From contig NZ_JALKBE010000004.1 in assembly GCF_023015885.1 (NCBI RefSeq), forward strand, positions 236,070-300,069: 64,000 bases of DNA, given 5' to 3'. How positions within the stretch are numbered: the first letter of the stretch is position 1; every line of letters begins with the position of its first letter. Both the position numbers and the translations under genes were made by a program. The stretch is from Aliiroseovarius sp. S1123 (GTDB taxonomy: Bacteria; Pseudomonadota; Alphaproteobacteria; Rhodobacterales; Rhodobacteraceae). Under the pieces are notes generated by a model. That model had not been told where the DNA came from and did no database searches. It was given only the letters and a program-made list of their open reading frames with translations. Below are positions 1 through 8,220 of the stretch, piece by piece.

Positions 1-2
1 GG

Positions 3-470
3 CGCGCGGATGATCTGCACGCGGTGGTCGCCTTCTTTGAGGCCCGCCTCGGGCGGCTCTACGGCTTCCGGTTCAAGGATTGGGCAGATTACAAATCCTG
101 CGCGCCCTCAAAGGGCGTTTCTGAGATGGATCAGCTGATCGGCAACGGCGATGGCGAGACCACAGCGTTCGCGCTGACCAAAGCCTATGGCACTGCGCCC
201 CACATCTACCAGCGCCGGATCGAAAAGCCAGTGGCGGACTCTGTGCGCGTTGCCTTGGGCGGTGCCGAGCAGTTCAACGGCTGGTCGAGCGACCCCACCA
301 CCGGAATCGTTACGTTTGAGGTCGCCCCCGATCCGGGCGTCGTCCTCACTGCCGGGTTCGCCTTCGACGTCCCCGTCCGCTTCGACAGCGATCTGATGGA
401 CGTCACCCTCGATATCGAGCGCCTCGGCTCGATCACCTCAATCCCGCTTGTGGAACTCCGCCTCAGCTAA
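3..470 (+). CDS. Phage tail protein, DUF2460 (GTA gp12-like), 5' truncated by the window
   Basis: The frame is open from the window edge and reads RADDLHAVVAFFEARLGRLY before continuing to the stop, so the gene begins upstream. About 155 residues are visible, against roughly 210 usual for DUF2460. The segment GFRFKDWADYKSC and the C-terminal beta-rich part (FDVPVRFDSDLM, then LDIERLGSITSIPLVELRL) are typical of this family, which sits just before DUF2163 in gene transfer agents and related siphophages. It is likely a distal tail or tail-tip component. Here the usual DUF2460-DUF2163 adjacency is broken by five inserted genes. Confidence 0.85.
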   Translation, partial: RADDLHAVVAFFEARLGRLYGFRFKDWADYKSCAPSKGVSEMDQLIGNGDGETTAFALTKAYGTAPHIYQRRIEKPVADSVRVALGGAEQFNGWSSDPTTGIVTFEVAPDPGVVLTAGFAFDVPVRFDSDLMDVTLDIERLGSITSIPLVELRLS

Positions 471-481
471 GGACCCCGCCC

Positions 482-2452
482 ATGCAAACCTATACGCCCC
501 TTGAGCATCGCCCGGGCGACACGCCCCAGCTGTACGACATTGACGGCGGCCTCGTCACGCAGAACGCAAACGGCAAAGTCGTCCGCCTCAATTCCAGCCA
601 GCAGGTCACAGCCGTCGCGCCAGTGCCGATCGAGGCCGAGGAACGCTATGCATTCCGCGCGGTGTTTCGGCGTGCCACCAACAGCCCCGATCCGTCCGAC
701 GACGCTATTGCCTGCGGCATCGACTGGCTGGCGGCGGACAAGACCGTGCTGTCCAGCACGACCGTGAACACCATCCTGAACTTCAGCGTCGCCAATGGGC
801 GCCGCGAGGTCCGCACCTCGGTCGTGGCGGAAGCCGATGGCCCCTCCAGCGTCGTGGCCCCAATCGGCGCACGCTACGCCATTCCCTGGGTGCGCACGTT
901 CGGGATCAACCACGCCACCGACGTCGAGGTCTGCAGCCTCGAGCGGCTGCCCTTTGTCTCGCTGCCCGTCGCGCGCACATTCTATGTCACCATGGACGGC
1001 AAGGACCTCAACGAGGGCTCCTCGCTGACCGCACCCTTGGCCAGCATTGCCGAGGGCCTCGCGCGCGCTGCAGCCCTCGCGTTGCCCGCCATCGTGATCG
1101 TCCAGCCTGGCGAATACATCGTGCCGCCAGATACGGTGATCCCCGCCAATTGCACCCTTTACGGCTACGACCTGCGCGTCACCAAGCTGAGCCTGCCGCC
1201 CGGCCAAGAGGTGAACAACATGTTCCAGATGTCCAACGGCATCAAAGCCCGCGGCTTCACCTTCGCAAATCTGCGCCATGAGCCCTACACCCTGGCGGGC
1301 GGGCCACCGCAAAAGGGCTGGGCCTTCGTCTTCAAGCCCGGCGAGCTGCTCACGCGATCGCCCTATATCGCCGATTGCTCGCAGCTGCATGGCTTCACCC
1401 AAGACCAGATGGCCCTGCCCATCGACAAAGCCGCAGGCAATCCCCTGATGCCGCGCGGCGGGGGCAACCTGCTGGCCGACGGCTCGGTGCTGGCGCCTTC
1501 CTCCCCGCTGCGCTCGGTCGTGGTCGACAGCTTTACCGCGATCAACCCCAATGGCGTGGGCTATGCCGTCACCCGCAACGCCTTTGTCCAGCTGGTCTCG
1601 GTCTTCACCAACTGGGCCCGCGTCGGCCTTTGGGCCCATGACGGCGGCCAGATCACCGTCGCCAACTCCAACAACACTTTTGGCGATTACGCGCTGGCGG
1701 CGACCGGGTTTCGCAACACGGTCCAGATCGAAGGGCTGGCCGATACCGGCGTGCTGGCCACGCACACCGCTGCCGCCAACACTCTAACCGCTCAGACCGA
1801 GGCCATCATCACCGCCCTGATGGGCACGCGCTATCCAACCCTTGCAGGCTTCAATGGCCTCTCTGACCGCGACAAGGCCTTCACCGAGCGGGACACCCGC
1901 ACCCTGCTGCGCAGTCTCATCAATGATCTCCGCTCAGGCCAGGACCGCGGCGCGCAGTCCTTTGCCAAAGGGCTCTTTGACTGGAACGCCAATTACGCCT
2001 TTTCCGTCGCCCTCGTGCCGCTGTTTCTGGCTACTTGGGAGCAGGTCCGCCTCGAGCTGGTCGACAGAATCACCAACAACGCGGCACAGGCGATGATCAC
2101 CGCCATGATCGGATTAATTTCGGATGTCATCATGCGCCCGCAGGATTACCGTGTGGGCTTTGCCTCCGTGATCGAGGCTACCGGCCAGCAGTTCAGCTAC
2201 GCAGGCTCCGGCGTCAATTACAACGCGCTGCCCTTCAGCCAGCGTGGCACCGGCCGCGCCCCCGATCCCGCCAGCACCCTGCTCAAGACCGGCGGTGGCC
2301 GGATCTATGCCACCTTCTCCACCGAGGTCGGCGACACCTATCTCGGCGAAGACCTGCGGGTGGATTTCGAGCGCAACACCATCGAAGGCCAGGCCTTCTC
2401 GCGCGGTGTCCAGAACATCGCGCTTCCCCTCATCATCGGTCTCGGAGCCTGA
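482..2452 (+). CDS. Tailspike-like protein with right-handed beta-helix
   Basis: A 656-residue protein starting 11 bases after the DUF2460 stop. At about residues 165-200 it has FYVTMDGKDLNEGSS followed by TAPLASIAEGLARAA, the hallmark of DUF1565/pectate-lyase-like beta-helix proteins. These open with a strand, an 'N-G-T/S' turn and a helix, and continue with IVIVQPGEY and a 'NCTLYGYDL' turn. Proteins of this build in tail operons are receptor-binding spikes that bind or cleave surface polysaccharide. The C-terminal third, from about residue 430, is more helical and unrecognised. No catalytic residues could be assigned, so depolymerase activity is only a possibility. Confidence 0.65.
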   Translation: MQTYTPLEHRPGDTPQLYDIDGGLVTQNANGKVVRLNSSQQVTAVAPVPIEAEERYAFRAVFRRATNSPDPSDDAIACGIDWLAADKTVLSSTTVNTILNFSVANGRREVRTSVVAEADGPSSVVAPIGARYAIPWVRTFGINHATDVEVCSLERLPFVSLPVARTFYVTMDGKDLNEGSSLTAPLASIAEGLARAAALALPAIVIVQPGEYIVPPDTVIPANCTLYGYDLRVTKLSLPPGQEVNNMFQMSNGIKARGFTFANLRHEPYTLAGGPPQKGWAFVFKPGELLTRSPYIADCSQLHGFTQDQMALPIDKAAGNPLMPRGGGNLLADGSVLAPSSPLRSVVVDSFTAINPNGVGYAVTRNAFVQLVSVFTNWARVGLWAHDGGQITVANSNNTFGDYALAATGFRNTVQIEGLADTGVLATHTAAANTLTAQTEAIITALMGTRYPTLAGFNGLSDRDKAFTERDTRTLLRSLINDLRSGQDRGAQSFAKGLFDWNANYAFSVALVPLFLATWEQVRLELVDRITNNAAQAMITAMIGLISDVIMRPQDYRVGFASVIEATGQQFSYAGSGVNYNALPFSQRGTGRAPDPASTLLKTGGGRIYATFSTEVGDTYLGEDLRVDFERNTIEGQAFSRGVQNIALPLIIGLGA

Positions 2453-2456
2453 ACCT

Positions 2457-2870
2457 ATGGTCACCATCACCACACCGCGTCCACCCCTCAATCTGTTCGA
2501 GGTCGTCCGTGCAGAAATCGGCGTCGAGTGGACGACCATCTATGACGTGCCCGACTACCTGATCCCCGCCGAGGGTCCAAACCCTGCGCGCAGCATCGGC
2601 ACCGCCGCCATCATGACTGGCGTGCTGATCACCCCCACCGCTGAGGCCGCCGTGCGCGTCTCGATCCGGATCCTCGCGCTCAATAACACATCCTGGCTTT
2701 TGCTGGACCGCGCCTTCGCCCCCGCAGGTGATGTTCTCTCCATCGGGCTCGATCGCCAGGTGCTGCGCGCGGGCGAGCGTTTCCAGATGAAGGTTGAGGC
2801 CAGCGAGACCGCCATCGCGCATTTCTCCTTCATCCTCAACCAACGCGAAGATTTCACGGTGATCGCATGA
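2457..2870 (+). CDS. Small hypothetical phage tail protein
   Basis: A 137-residue protein. The ATG at 2457 follows the tailspike stop by four bases; the frame is open further upstream, but that part lies inside the preceding gene. The gene ends in an ATGA overlap with the next gene, so translation is probably coupled. The sequence is beta-rich (VRVSIRILALNNTSWLLLDRAF, then GLDRQVLRAGERFQMKVEAS) and has no signal peptide or membrane segment. This profile fits a small structural or chaperone-like tail component. I do not recognise the family. Confidence 0.6.
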   Translation: MVTITTPRPPLNLFEVVRAEIGVEWTTIYDVPDYLIPAEGPNPARSIGTAAIMTGVLITPTAEAAVRVSIRILALNNTSWLLLDRAFAPAGDVLSIGLDRQVLRAGERFQMKVEASETAIAHFSFILNQREDFTVIA

Positions 2871-5737
2871 GCATCCTGCGCTATGCCACAGGCCGCGGCC
2901 GCTTTGTCGGCCAGTCCCTCATCTACCCCGTCCCGATCCCGCTGGATGCTGCGCAGTACTTCGGGGCGGCGGTGGTGGGCGAGAACGGCCAGTTCTATTA
3001 TTCCAACGGGCTCGAATGGATCGTACCCATCGAGGATAACGAGATCCTGCGTCCCTCGGCCCTCGTGCCCTTCAGCGTCGATGAGCGCACCCAGCTGCGC
3101 CTGACCACGTTTCGCTCGCCTGCGGGCCTTGAGCAGATCGGCACCATCTTCGAGATTTCCACCAATGGCGCGGATTTCGAGGGATCGCTGACGCGGATCG
3201 TTCCGGGTTTTGGCAATGCCTATCAGATCGAGTTTCCCGAGGACGGCTTTGGCCCCGGTGACCGCGTGCTCTGGCGCGCGGCCTATACCGGCACCGGCGG
3301 GGCGCAATCGAACTTCTCGGTTCCCTATGCGCAGACCTTTCCGGACCTGATCTCGCGCCCCAGCCCAATAACCCGCGAGAATGCCATCACCGGCACCGTG
3401 CGTGTGACGGATTTCGAGAGCGCCGCGATCTTCGGCTATGGCTATGCCGAGACCCAGACCGAGTTCTATGCTGCAGACGCCACGCCGGGTATCGACGCAC
3501 CCCTGATCACCGTGACCCAGACCGGCGGAGCGATCACCACTGTGCCGATCCCGGCTTTGGAACCTGCCCAAAACTATCTCTGGCGCGCGCGTTATGGCGG
3601 GCGGCTCAATGCGGCCGCACCCGTGATCTACTCGGCCTGGTCGAGCCCGCGCAGCTTTTTTCTGGGCGCGGCCTCACTGATCCTGACCTATGATCTGGAG
3701 CTCGCCACTGCGCGCACAATCTACATTCCCCTCGGCGGCGGCACCGTGAACAACCCGCTCGATGTCACCATCGATTGGGGCGATGGCACCAGCGAGCGCT
3801 ACACCACGGCCGGGATCAAACCGCATCTCTACGCCGAAGGCGCAGGCCCACGCGTCACCGTCACCATCACCGGGCGTCTGGATTGGTATGGCACCACCCA
3901 GCCAATCGATCAGGCCGGATTGGTGCGCGTCGAGAATATCGGCTTTGCCATGGGGCTCACGTCTTTGCGCGGCGCGTTTCGCCAGACCACCACGGCGCTG
4001 GACTACATTACCCCCAACATCCCCGAGACCGTCACCAGCTTTGAGGAGCTGTTACAAGAAAGCCTCTGTGCGGCCGACCTGCGCGACATGGACACGCGCA
4101 ACATCACCACACTGCGTCGCATCTTTTTTCGCTCCGACGGCACCGGCCCCAATTGCGCAAACTGGGACGTCGGCCGCGTCGAGGACGTGTTTCAGGCTTT
4201 CGCCGACAGCCAGATGAACAGCTCGTTCTCCCTTGGCAATTGGGAAAGCCTCACCTCGATGGAAGAGATGTTTGTCCAGACCATCGGTGATTACTACGGC
4301 GGTCGTGACGGCCGCGTGCGCTTCAACCAGCCCATCGGCTATTGGGACGTCAGCCGCATCACTAACATGCGGCTGATGTTCGGCTGCACCATGCGCGCCA
4401 ATGCGGGCAAGATCGGGGCCGACTTCAACCAGCCGATCAACGGCTGGGACGTGCGCGCGGTTCAGAGTTTTGAGGGGTTCATGGGGCATCTCGGCAATCC
4501 GGGGATCAGCCTGAACACCCATGCTTTCAATCAGCCCTTGAGCCAGTGGAACACCTCTGCCGCAACCAACATGACCCGCATGTTCGCGCTCGCCCGCAGT
4601 TTCAACCAGGACATATCCGGCTGGAATACCGCCAATGTCACCACCATGGCCGGGATGTTCCGCGGTGTGGCGGGGGTGCACGGGTTCAACCGCAGCCTCA
4701 ATGCCTGGGACGTCTCAAACGTTATCGACATGAGTGAGATGTTCTCCTTTAGCGATTACAATCAGCCGCTGGGAGCCTGGAACGTCGCAAACGTCACCAC
4801 CATGCGCGCGATGTTTCTCAGCGGGCTGTTCAACCAGCCGATTGGGGCGTGGGTCGTTTCAAGCGTCACCGACATGGCCTTCATGTTCGCCTCCGCCAGC
4901 ACCAACCAGCAACGCGCCTTCTTCGATCAGGACATCGGGGCGTGGGATGTGTCATCTGTCACCGACATGGAGGCAATGTTTGGCGCGGTCGGCGCTGGCA
5001 GTGACCAGCGGGCGGACTTCAACAACGGCGGCAGCCCGTCCATCTCCGGTTGGGATGTCTCCAATGTAGCCACCATGCGCGCCATGTTCCGCTCGGGCGA
5101 CAGTGGCAGCCGCAATCCCTATCATCGGTTCAATCAGCCCATTGGCGCCTGGAATGTCGCCAATGTCACCAGCATGCGCGACATGTTCCGTGGCTACCGC
5201 CAGAGCTTCGATCAGGACATCTCGCAATGGCCACTTCGGCCTGCAGGCGTCGATCTGGCGGATTTCATGGCAGTTGATGTCGATCGCGCGTTTTCCGAAG
5301 CCAACTATTCGCGCCTGCTCACGGGGTGGGCCAATCGCGTTGATGCCGTCAGCGGGCCGTTTCTCGTGCCCTTCGGCACGGCCGACCGGGTCTACAACAC
5401 CACCGTCTACCAACCCGCCTCGCGCTTTACGAATGCGGACGATGCGCGTGTGTTTCTGGTCGCACCCCGCAGCGTCTCGGTCGCGGGCGCGTCCACCGTG
5501 GACGCGGACGGCACATACACCTTCGACGCCGCAACCGGCCTCTATGCCAAGGCGACCGGCTGGTACTTCCTCAAACTGGGCTCAACCTGGACCCTCTATG
5601 ACGCGACTGATGCCCCCCAGGCCAGCGGGGACGCCAATCTGCCATGGGAGGTGACAGCCTGGACCGGCGTTTTGAGCACCGCAACGCTGCGCAACGCGGG
5701 CGCGGCCTGGACCATCACGGGAGATATCGCAGCATGA
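2867..5737 (+). CDS. Tail-associated protein with about 12 BspA/DUF285 repeats
   Basis: A 956-residue protein in the tail operon. The N-terminal 260 residues look beta-sandwich-like, with fibronectin-type strands ending in 'YLWRARYGG'. A PKD-like piece (DVTIDWGDGTSERY) lies near residue 300. From about residue 425 to 770 there are roughly a dozen copies of a 'W[DN]VSxVTxMxxMF' unit, often followed by FNQPIGxW. That is the signature of DUF285 (BspA-like) repeats, better known from surface proteins of Mycoplasma, Bacteroides and marine bacteria. The tail (VFLVAPRSVSVAGASTVDADGTYTFD) looks like a small beta-domain. A receptor-binding or adhesive role is inferred from the location. Confidence 0.7.
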   Translation: MSILRYATGRGRFVGQSLIYPVPIPLDAAQYFGAAVVGENGQFYYSNGLEWIVPIEDNEILRPSALVPFSVDERTQLRLTTFRSPAGLEQIGTIFEISTNGADFEGSLTRIVPGFGNAYQIEFPEDGFGPGDRVLWRAAYTGTGGAQSNFSVPYAQTFPDLISRPSPITRENAITGTVRVTDFESAAIFGYGYAETQTEFYAADATPGIDAPLITVTQTGGAITTVPIPALEPAQNYLWRARYGGRLNAAAPVIYSAWSSPRSFFLGAASLILTYDLELATARTIYIPLGGGTVNNPLDVTIDWGDGTSERYTTAGIKPHLYAEGAGPRVTVTITGRLDWYGTTQPIDQAGLVRVENIGFAMGLTSLRGAFRQTTTALDYITPNIPETVTSFEELLQESLCAADLRDMDTRNITTLRRIFFRSDGTGPNCANWDVGRVEDVFQAFADSQMNSSFSLGNWESLTSMEEMFVQTIGDYYGGRDGRVRFNQPIGYWDVSRITNMRLMFGCTMRANAGKIGADFNQPINGWDVRAVQSFEGFMGHLGNPGISLNTHAFNQPLSQWNTSAATNMTRMFALARSFNQDISGWNTANVTTMAGMFRGVAGVHGFNRSLNAWDVSNVIDMSEMFSFSDYNQPLGAWNVANVTTMRAMFLSGLFNQPIGAWVVSSVTDMAFMFASASTNQQRAFFDQDIGAWDVSSVTDMEAMFGAVGAGSDQRADFNNGGSPSISGWDVSNVATMRAMFRSGDSGSRNPYHRFNQPIGAWNVANVTSMRDMFRGYRQSFDQDISQWPLRPAGVDLADFMAVDVDRAFSEANYSRLLTGWANRVDAVSGPFLVPFGTADRVYNTTVYQPASRFTNADDARVFLVAPRSVSVAGASTVDADGTYTFDAATGLYAKATGWYFLKLGSTWTLYDATDAPQASGDANLPWEVTAWTGVLSTATLRNAGAAWTITGDIAA

Positions 5738-6309
5738 CCAACAGTTTCACGGCAACCGAGCAGACCTTCTGGATCGCGCATTCCGAAGGCGCGCTTGAAC
5801 ACGGCATCCTTGATCCGGGCACACGGATCGATACTGGGCAGGCATATCTTGAGACCTACACCTCCGCACGGGCCTGGACCCTCCGGATTGCAGCACTCCG
5901 CAAGGATTATGTCAGCGCGGTCGCCGCATGGCGCGAGACTCTGCGCCTGCGCGATCCGTTTGCAATGCTGGCCGATCATCGCTGGCGACATGAGACCGCG
6001 GGTCTTGATCTGCCGGGCGGGCAGCGCATCCAGACCACACGCGAAAGCCAGGCGCAAATCACCGCAATGGTCAATTCGCTGCAGATGGGCCTCATTTCCG
6101 AACCCGTCACCTACAAGCTCGACAGCGGATGGGCAGAGTTGACTGCGGCTGAAGTGACAGCGGTGGCGCAGGCGGTGGGCGGCCATGTCAAAGCCTGCTT
6201 CAGGGCCGAGCGCGGAGTGGCGGCGCAGCTTGAGGCCATGGTCGACTCCGAGAGCGCCGATGTGGCCGGGCTATTCGAGGCAGCATACCTTTTGGAGGTG
6301 ACGCAATGA
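5734..6309 (+). CDS. DUF4376-containing phage tail protein
   Basis: 191 residues, starting in an ATGA overlap with the DUF285 gene; the longer frame upstream lies inside that gene. The C-terminal half contains 'AQITAMVNSLQMG', then 'YKLDSGWAELTAAEVTAVA' and 'HVKACFRAERGV'. This matches the DUF4376 pattern found at the end of tail-fibre assembly proteins, where an aromatic-containing strand is followed by helices with a conserved H-V-x-A-C-F-x-A-E segment. It is likely an assembly partner of the two fibre-like proteins encoded just upstream. The assignment is by pattern; the chaperone role is inferred. Confidence 0.6.
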   Translation: MTNSFTATEQTFWIAHSEGALEHGILDPGTRIDTGQAYLETYTSARAWTLRIAALRKDYVSAVAAWRETLRLRDPFAMLADHRWRHETAGLDLPGGQRIQTTRESQAQITAMVNSLQMGLISEPVTYKLDSGWAELTAAEVTAVAQAVGGHVKACFRAERGVAAQLEAMVDSESADVAGLFEAAYLLEVTQ

Positions 6310-6839
6310 CCCTGTTTGAAGCCACGCGTGATCAGCATCACGCTTGCGAGCAACATCCGCTGGGGCGTCGCATGGCGGCAGGCAATATCACCCGCGCCGA
6401 GTGGGCGGCCTGGCTGAATGCGTTTCGAACGCTGCACCAAGTGGTTGATCTGGCGCTGCCTGCGGATATGCAACGCGATACGCTGTTGGCTGCGGACCTG
6501 TCCGTCCTGCCGTCGGTGCCTCCAAGTCGGGCGGCGCTGCGGTTTGCGCTTGATCTTTGTGGGGTGGACACGACCGGCGCGGCTTATGTGCTGCACGGCG
6601 CGCACCGCTCAGGCGGGCGGGTTCTTGCCCCGACGCTGGTCAAGCGCGGTCTGCCCTGTGCGCACATTACCTACCGAGATCCCGAGGCTGTGCAGGCCTG
6701 GGTCAAGCAGACCCGCGGCCGAGATGATCTCGCTTCGCAGGCAAGAGCAACCTTCGCATGCTTGCTGGCCGTGATGGACGAGATCATCGCGCGTGAAGAT
6801 TTAGCAGCGCCAGTCGCAGAGGTGGAGAGCCAACAATGA
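6306..6839 (+). CDS. Heme oxygenase-like protein in the tail operon
   Basis: 177 residues, all-helical in appearance, overlapping its neighbours by ATGA on both sides. The N-terminus 'LFEATRDQHHACEQHPLGRRM' resembles the proximal-His helix of heme oxygenases (x-E-A-T-x-x-x-H). At about residues 97-110 'AYVLHGAHRSGGRVL' matches the distal-helix pattern Y-V-L-x-G-S-x-x-G-G. The length is slightly short for the ~200-residue bacterial HemO family. Heme oxygenases open heme to biliverdin, but fold relatives (TenA-type proteins among them) also exist, and a non-catalytic structural or assembly role is possible. Such a gene in a tail-tip operon is unexpected. Confidence 0.55.
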   Translation: MTLFEATRDQHHACEQHPLGRRMAAGNITRAEWAAWLNAFRTLHQVVDLALPADMQRDTLLAADLSVLPSVPPSRAALRFALDLCGVDTTGAAYVLHGAHRSGGRVLAPTLVKRGLPCAHITYRDPEAVQAWVKQTRGRDDLASQARATFACLLAVMDEIIAREDLAAPVAEVESQQ

Positions 6840-7720
6840 AGAGCCTCTCACCCGACCTGCAAGCCCATCTCGATAGCGGCACCACAACGCTGGCCTGGTG
6901 CTGGCGGCTGACCCGTGCCGATGGCGTGAGCTTTGGGTTTACCGATCATGACCGGGTGCTCGCGTTTGACAGCACCGCGTTCGAGCCTGAGAGCGGATTA
7001 ACCGCCTCGGAGATCCGCACCGGGTCTGATCTGTCGGTGGATGCGCAGGACGCCGAAGGCGCGCTGACCTCTGATCGCATCAGCGAGGCTGATATTCTGG
7101 CCGGGCTCTGGGACGCGGCTGAAGTTGATGTCTGGCGCGTGAACTGGGCCGACCCCGACCAGCGGGTGCTCATGCGGCGTGGGGCCATTGGCGAGATCCG
7201 GCGGGGCCAGACCGCCTTCATCGCCGAGATCCGCAGCCTTGCTCATATTCTGGGCCAGACCGTTGGGCGGATGTTCCAGAGCAGCTGCGATGCCGATCTT
7301 GGCGATGGGCGCTGCCGGATCGATCTCAATGACCCGGCCTTCACGGGCACCGGGGCGGTTCTCGAACCTCTGCGCGATCGGGTGTTTCGGGCCGCAGGGC
7401 TCGGCGCGTTTGATCCCGGCTGGTTTGCCTTCGGCACGGTTGAGTGGGACAGCGGTGAGAATGTAGGACGCCGGATCGAGGTCCTGTCACATGAGGTCAC
7501 GGACGGCATTGCTACCCTGACCCTGCTTGAAGCCCTCGTCTGGCCGATCGCAACCGGCGACACCTTCACGGCCCGCGCGGGCTGCGACAAGCGGATCGAG
7601 ACCTGTGCAGCAAAGTTTGCCAACAGCGCCAATTTCCGAGGCTTTCCGCATATCCCGGGGCAGGACACGATCCTGCGCTACGCCACGCGCGATGGCGGGC
7701 ATGAGGGAGGGGTGTTGTGA
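6836..7720 (+). CDS. Phage tail protein, DUF2163 / BR0599 family (GTA gp13-like)
   Basis: 294 residues. The N-terminal domain (LQAHLDSGTTTLAWCWRLTR...FGFTDHDR) is the classic start of DUF2163. The C-terminal BR0599-type domain has a Cys-containing block: 'FQSSCDADLGDGRCRIDL', then 'AGCDKRIETCAAKFAN' and 'FRGFPHIPGQD'. These cysteines are conserved in the family, and GTA structural work indicates an iron-sulfur or metal site in this tail-hub protein. The gene overlaps the previous one by ATGA and is followed by NlpC/P60, the same order as in gene transfer agents. Confidence 0.9.
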   Translation: MKSLSPDLQAHLDSGTTTLAWCWRLTRADGVSFGFTDHDRVLAFDSTAFEPESGLTASEIRTGSDLSVDAQDAEGALTSDRISEADILAGLWDAAEVDVWRVNWADPDQRVLMRRGAIGEIRRGQTAFIAEIRSLAHILGQTVGRMFQSSCDADLGDGRCRIDLNDPAFTGTGAVLEPLRDRVFRAAGLGAFDPGWFAFGTVEWDSGENVGRRIEVLSHEVTDGIATLTLLEALVWPIATGDTFTARAGCDKRIETCAAKFANSANFRGFPHIPGQDTILRYATRDGGHEGGVL

Positions 7721-8211
7721 TGAACGTCGCTTCCAGCGGAAACGACGGGCGGCAGTGCATCGCATCGGGATGCACGAGAGCACCAGCTGATCCCGACCAC
7801 GTCATCACCGCAGCGCGTGCCTGGCTCGGGACACCGTACCACGATCAGGCAAGCCTGCGTGGCGTCGGCTGCGACTGCCTCGGGCTGGCACGCGGCGTCT
7901 GGCGTGATGTGGTTGGGCCGGAGGTGTTTGAGGTCCCGCCCTACAGTCGCGACTGGGGCGAGACCGGTCCACGCGAAGTGCTCGCTGAGGGTGCGCGAAG
8001 CATGATGATCGAGGTTGAACCTGCTGATATGGTGCCCGGTGCGCTCGTGCTGTTTCGCATGGCACCGCGCGCGATCGCCAAACATGTCGGGATCGTGACC
8101 AGTCCTGGCACTTTCCTGCACGCTTATGAACGGCTCGGTGTCATCGAGGAACCGCTCACCTCGTCCTGGCGTCGGCGCATCGCCTTCGCCTTCCTGTTTC
8201 CGCAACGCTGA
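7720..8211 (+). CDS. NlpC/P60 family tail-tip peptidase (GTA gp14-like)
   Basis: 163 residues. The Cys nucleophile lies in 'GVGCDCLGLARGVW' at about residues 49-62. The catalytic His is in 'AIAKHVGIV', and 'FLHAYER' follows. This is the D-C-x-G-L ... H-x-G signature of NlpC/P60 cell-wall hydrolases. In this position of GTA-like tails the enzyme cuts peptidoglycan stem peptides during DNA entry. The ATG at 7720 overlaps the DUF2163 stop (GTGATG); a GTG at 7717 is an alternative start. The first 25 residues are not part of the domain. Confidence 0.9.
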   Translation: MNVASSGNDGRQCIASGCTRAPADPDHVITAARAWLGTPYHDQASLRGVGCDCLGLARGVWRDVVGPEVFEVPPYSRDWGETGPREVLAEGARSMMIEVEPADMVPGALVLFRMAPRAIAKHVGIVTSPGTFLHAYERLGVIEEPLTSSWRRRIAFAFLFPQR

Positions 8212-8220
8212 GGTGTCTGC

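Noticed and set aside
467..1765. Long minus-strand open frame opposite the tailspike gene
   Set aside because: It is a shadow of the GC-rich + strand gene; the sequence is low-complexity in Gly/Asp/His and has no motif.
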